64,000 nt of DNA from Zhongshania aquatica (GTDB lineage Bacteria > Pseudomonadota > Gammaproteobacteria > Pseudomonadales > Spongiibacteraceae): the NCBI RefSeq assembly GCF_027257955.1, contig NZ_JANZNQ010000001.1, positions 186,001-250,000 of the forward strand, written 5' to 3'. The position numbers were made by a program, and so were the translations under genes. Position 1 is the first letter of the stretch. The number at the start of each line of letters is the position of its first letter. Shown one piece after another: positions 63,847-64,000 of the stretch. Under the pieces are notes generated by a model that did not search any database, was not told where the DNA came from, and saw only the letters and a program-made list of their open reading frames with translations.

Positions 63847-64000
63847 ATGGGATTTTTAAAAGTCAGTTCACCACATGCCCACGGCCCCATGAGCACCGCG
63901 AGAGTGATGCGCTTGGTGCTACTGGCGACCATTCCCGGCGTGTTTTCGCTGACCTTTTTCTTCGGTTTTGGCACGCTCATGAATGTACTCTGGGCGAGCA
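63847..64000 (+). CDS. rsxD: RsxD/RnfD membrane subunit, partial (cut at right edge)
   Basis: The first 51 residues of RsxD begin MGFLKVSSPHAHGPMSTARV and run into a first membrane helix (LVLLATIPGVFSLTFFFGFG). RnfD carries a covalent FMN in other organisms; that part lies outside the window. The start is 27 nt after the rsxC stop. Confidence 0.93.
   Translation, partial: MGFLKVSSPHAHGPMSTARVMRLVLLATIPGVFSLTFFFGFGTLMNVLWAS

Noticed and set aside
1-64000. tRNA, rRNA, phage and conjugation genes
   Set aside because: No cloverleaf-like or rRNA sequence and no phage/conjugation protein was recognised by eye on either strand.

Overview
The window is a 64-kb chromosomal segment of a gammaproteobacterium. 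Housekeeping genes support this: hda, the purM-purN pair, dcd, mrp/apbC, metG and the rsxABCD electron-transport operon. A steroid-catabolic accessory region and the overall gene style suggest a marine Spongiibacteraceae/Zhongshania-like organism; that placement is an impression, not proven here. I found no rRNA or tRNA genes, no CRISPR array and no prophage.

Region 1 (1-10.1 kb, minus strand) is a steroid C/D-ring (HIP) degradation cluster. Reading 5' to 3' on the minus strand it holds ipdA, ipdB, ipdC, an echA20-type hydrolase, two acyl-CoA dehydrogenases (ipdE1/ipdE2-like), a fadA6-type thiolase, an SDR, a YfaZ-like outer-membrane protein and a third acyl-CoA dehydrogenase that runs off the left edge. 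Four gaps between its genes carry arrays of a 7-bp repeat with consensus GTCNGAC. The ipdE1-ipdE2 gap carries a different 98-bp repeat.

Region 2 (10.4-18 kb) is accessory DNA. It holds an RDD membrane protein, a protein with an L7/L12-like N terminus and a CBM9-like C terminus, a YefM-YoeB toxin-antitoxin pair lying between the gene's 3' end and a diverged second copy of that end, a large lipoprotein, a decayed IS1182-like transposase fragment, and a three-cassette integron-type attC array (15.86-17.75 kb) without an integrase.

Region 3 (18-24.8 kb, minus strand) is a probable operon of a fadD3-like acyl-CoA ligase, two Lrp/AsnC regulators, an LVIVD-repeat lipoprotein and a polytopic membrane protein, followed upstream by an AraC-Ogt repair protein. 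A TTACG-N5-CGTAA palindrome lies upstream of both this ligase and ipdA, which suggests one regulon for the HIP ligase and the ring-cleavage genes.

Region 4 (25-44.6 kb) holds AsmA, alanine dehydrogenase, an MBL hydrolase, a sterol-desaturase-family membrane protein, a MATE exporter, a 1-Cys peroxiredoxin, a DUF2970 protein, FabV, two ketosteroid dehydrogenase candidates (Delta4-(5alpha)-type at 35.8 kb and Delta1-type KstD at 40 kb), a large collagen-like/phytase-like lipoprotein, a Tag-like glycosylase and an EAL-CBS-GGDEF protein. The two dehydrogenases would act on the A ring upstream of the HIP pathway.

Region 5 (44.6-64 kb) holds a molybdopterin oxidoreductase with a fused DmsB-DmsC partner, an OprF/OmpA-type porin, hda with an AI-2E-family permease and DUF2066, purMN-DUF3108, dcd, mrp, metG and rsxABCD (rsxD cut by the right edge).
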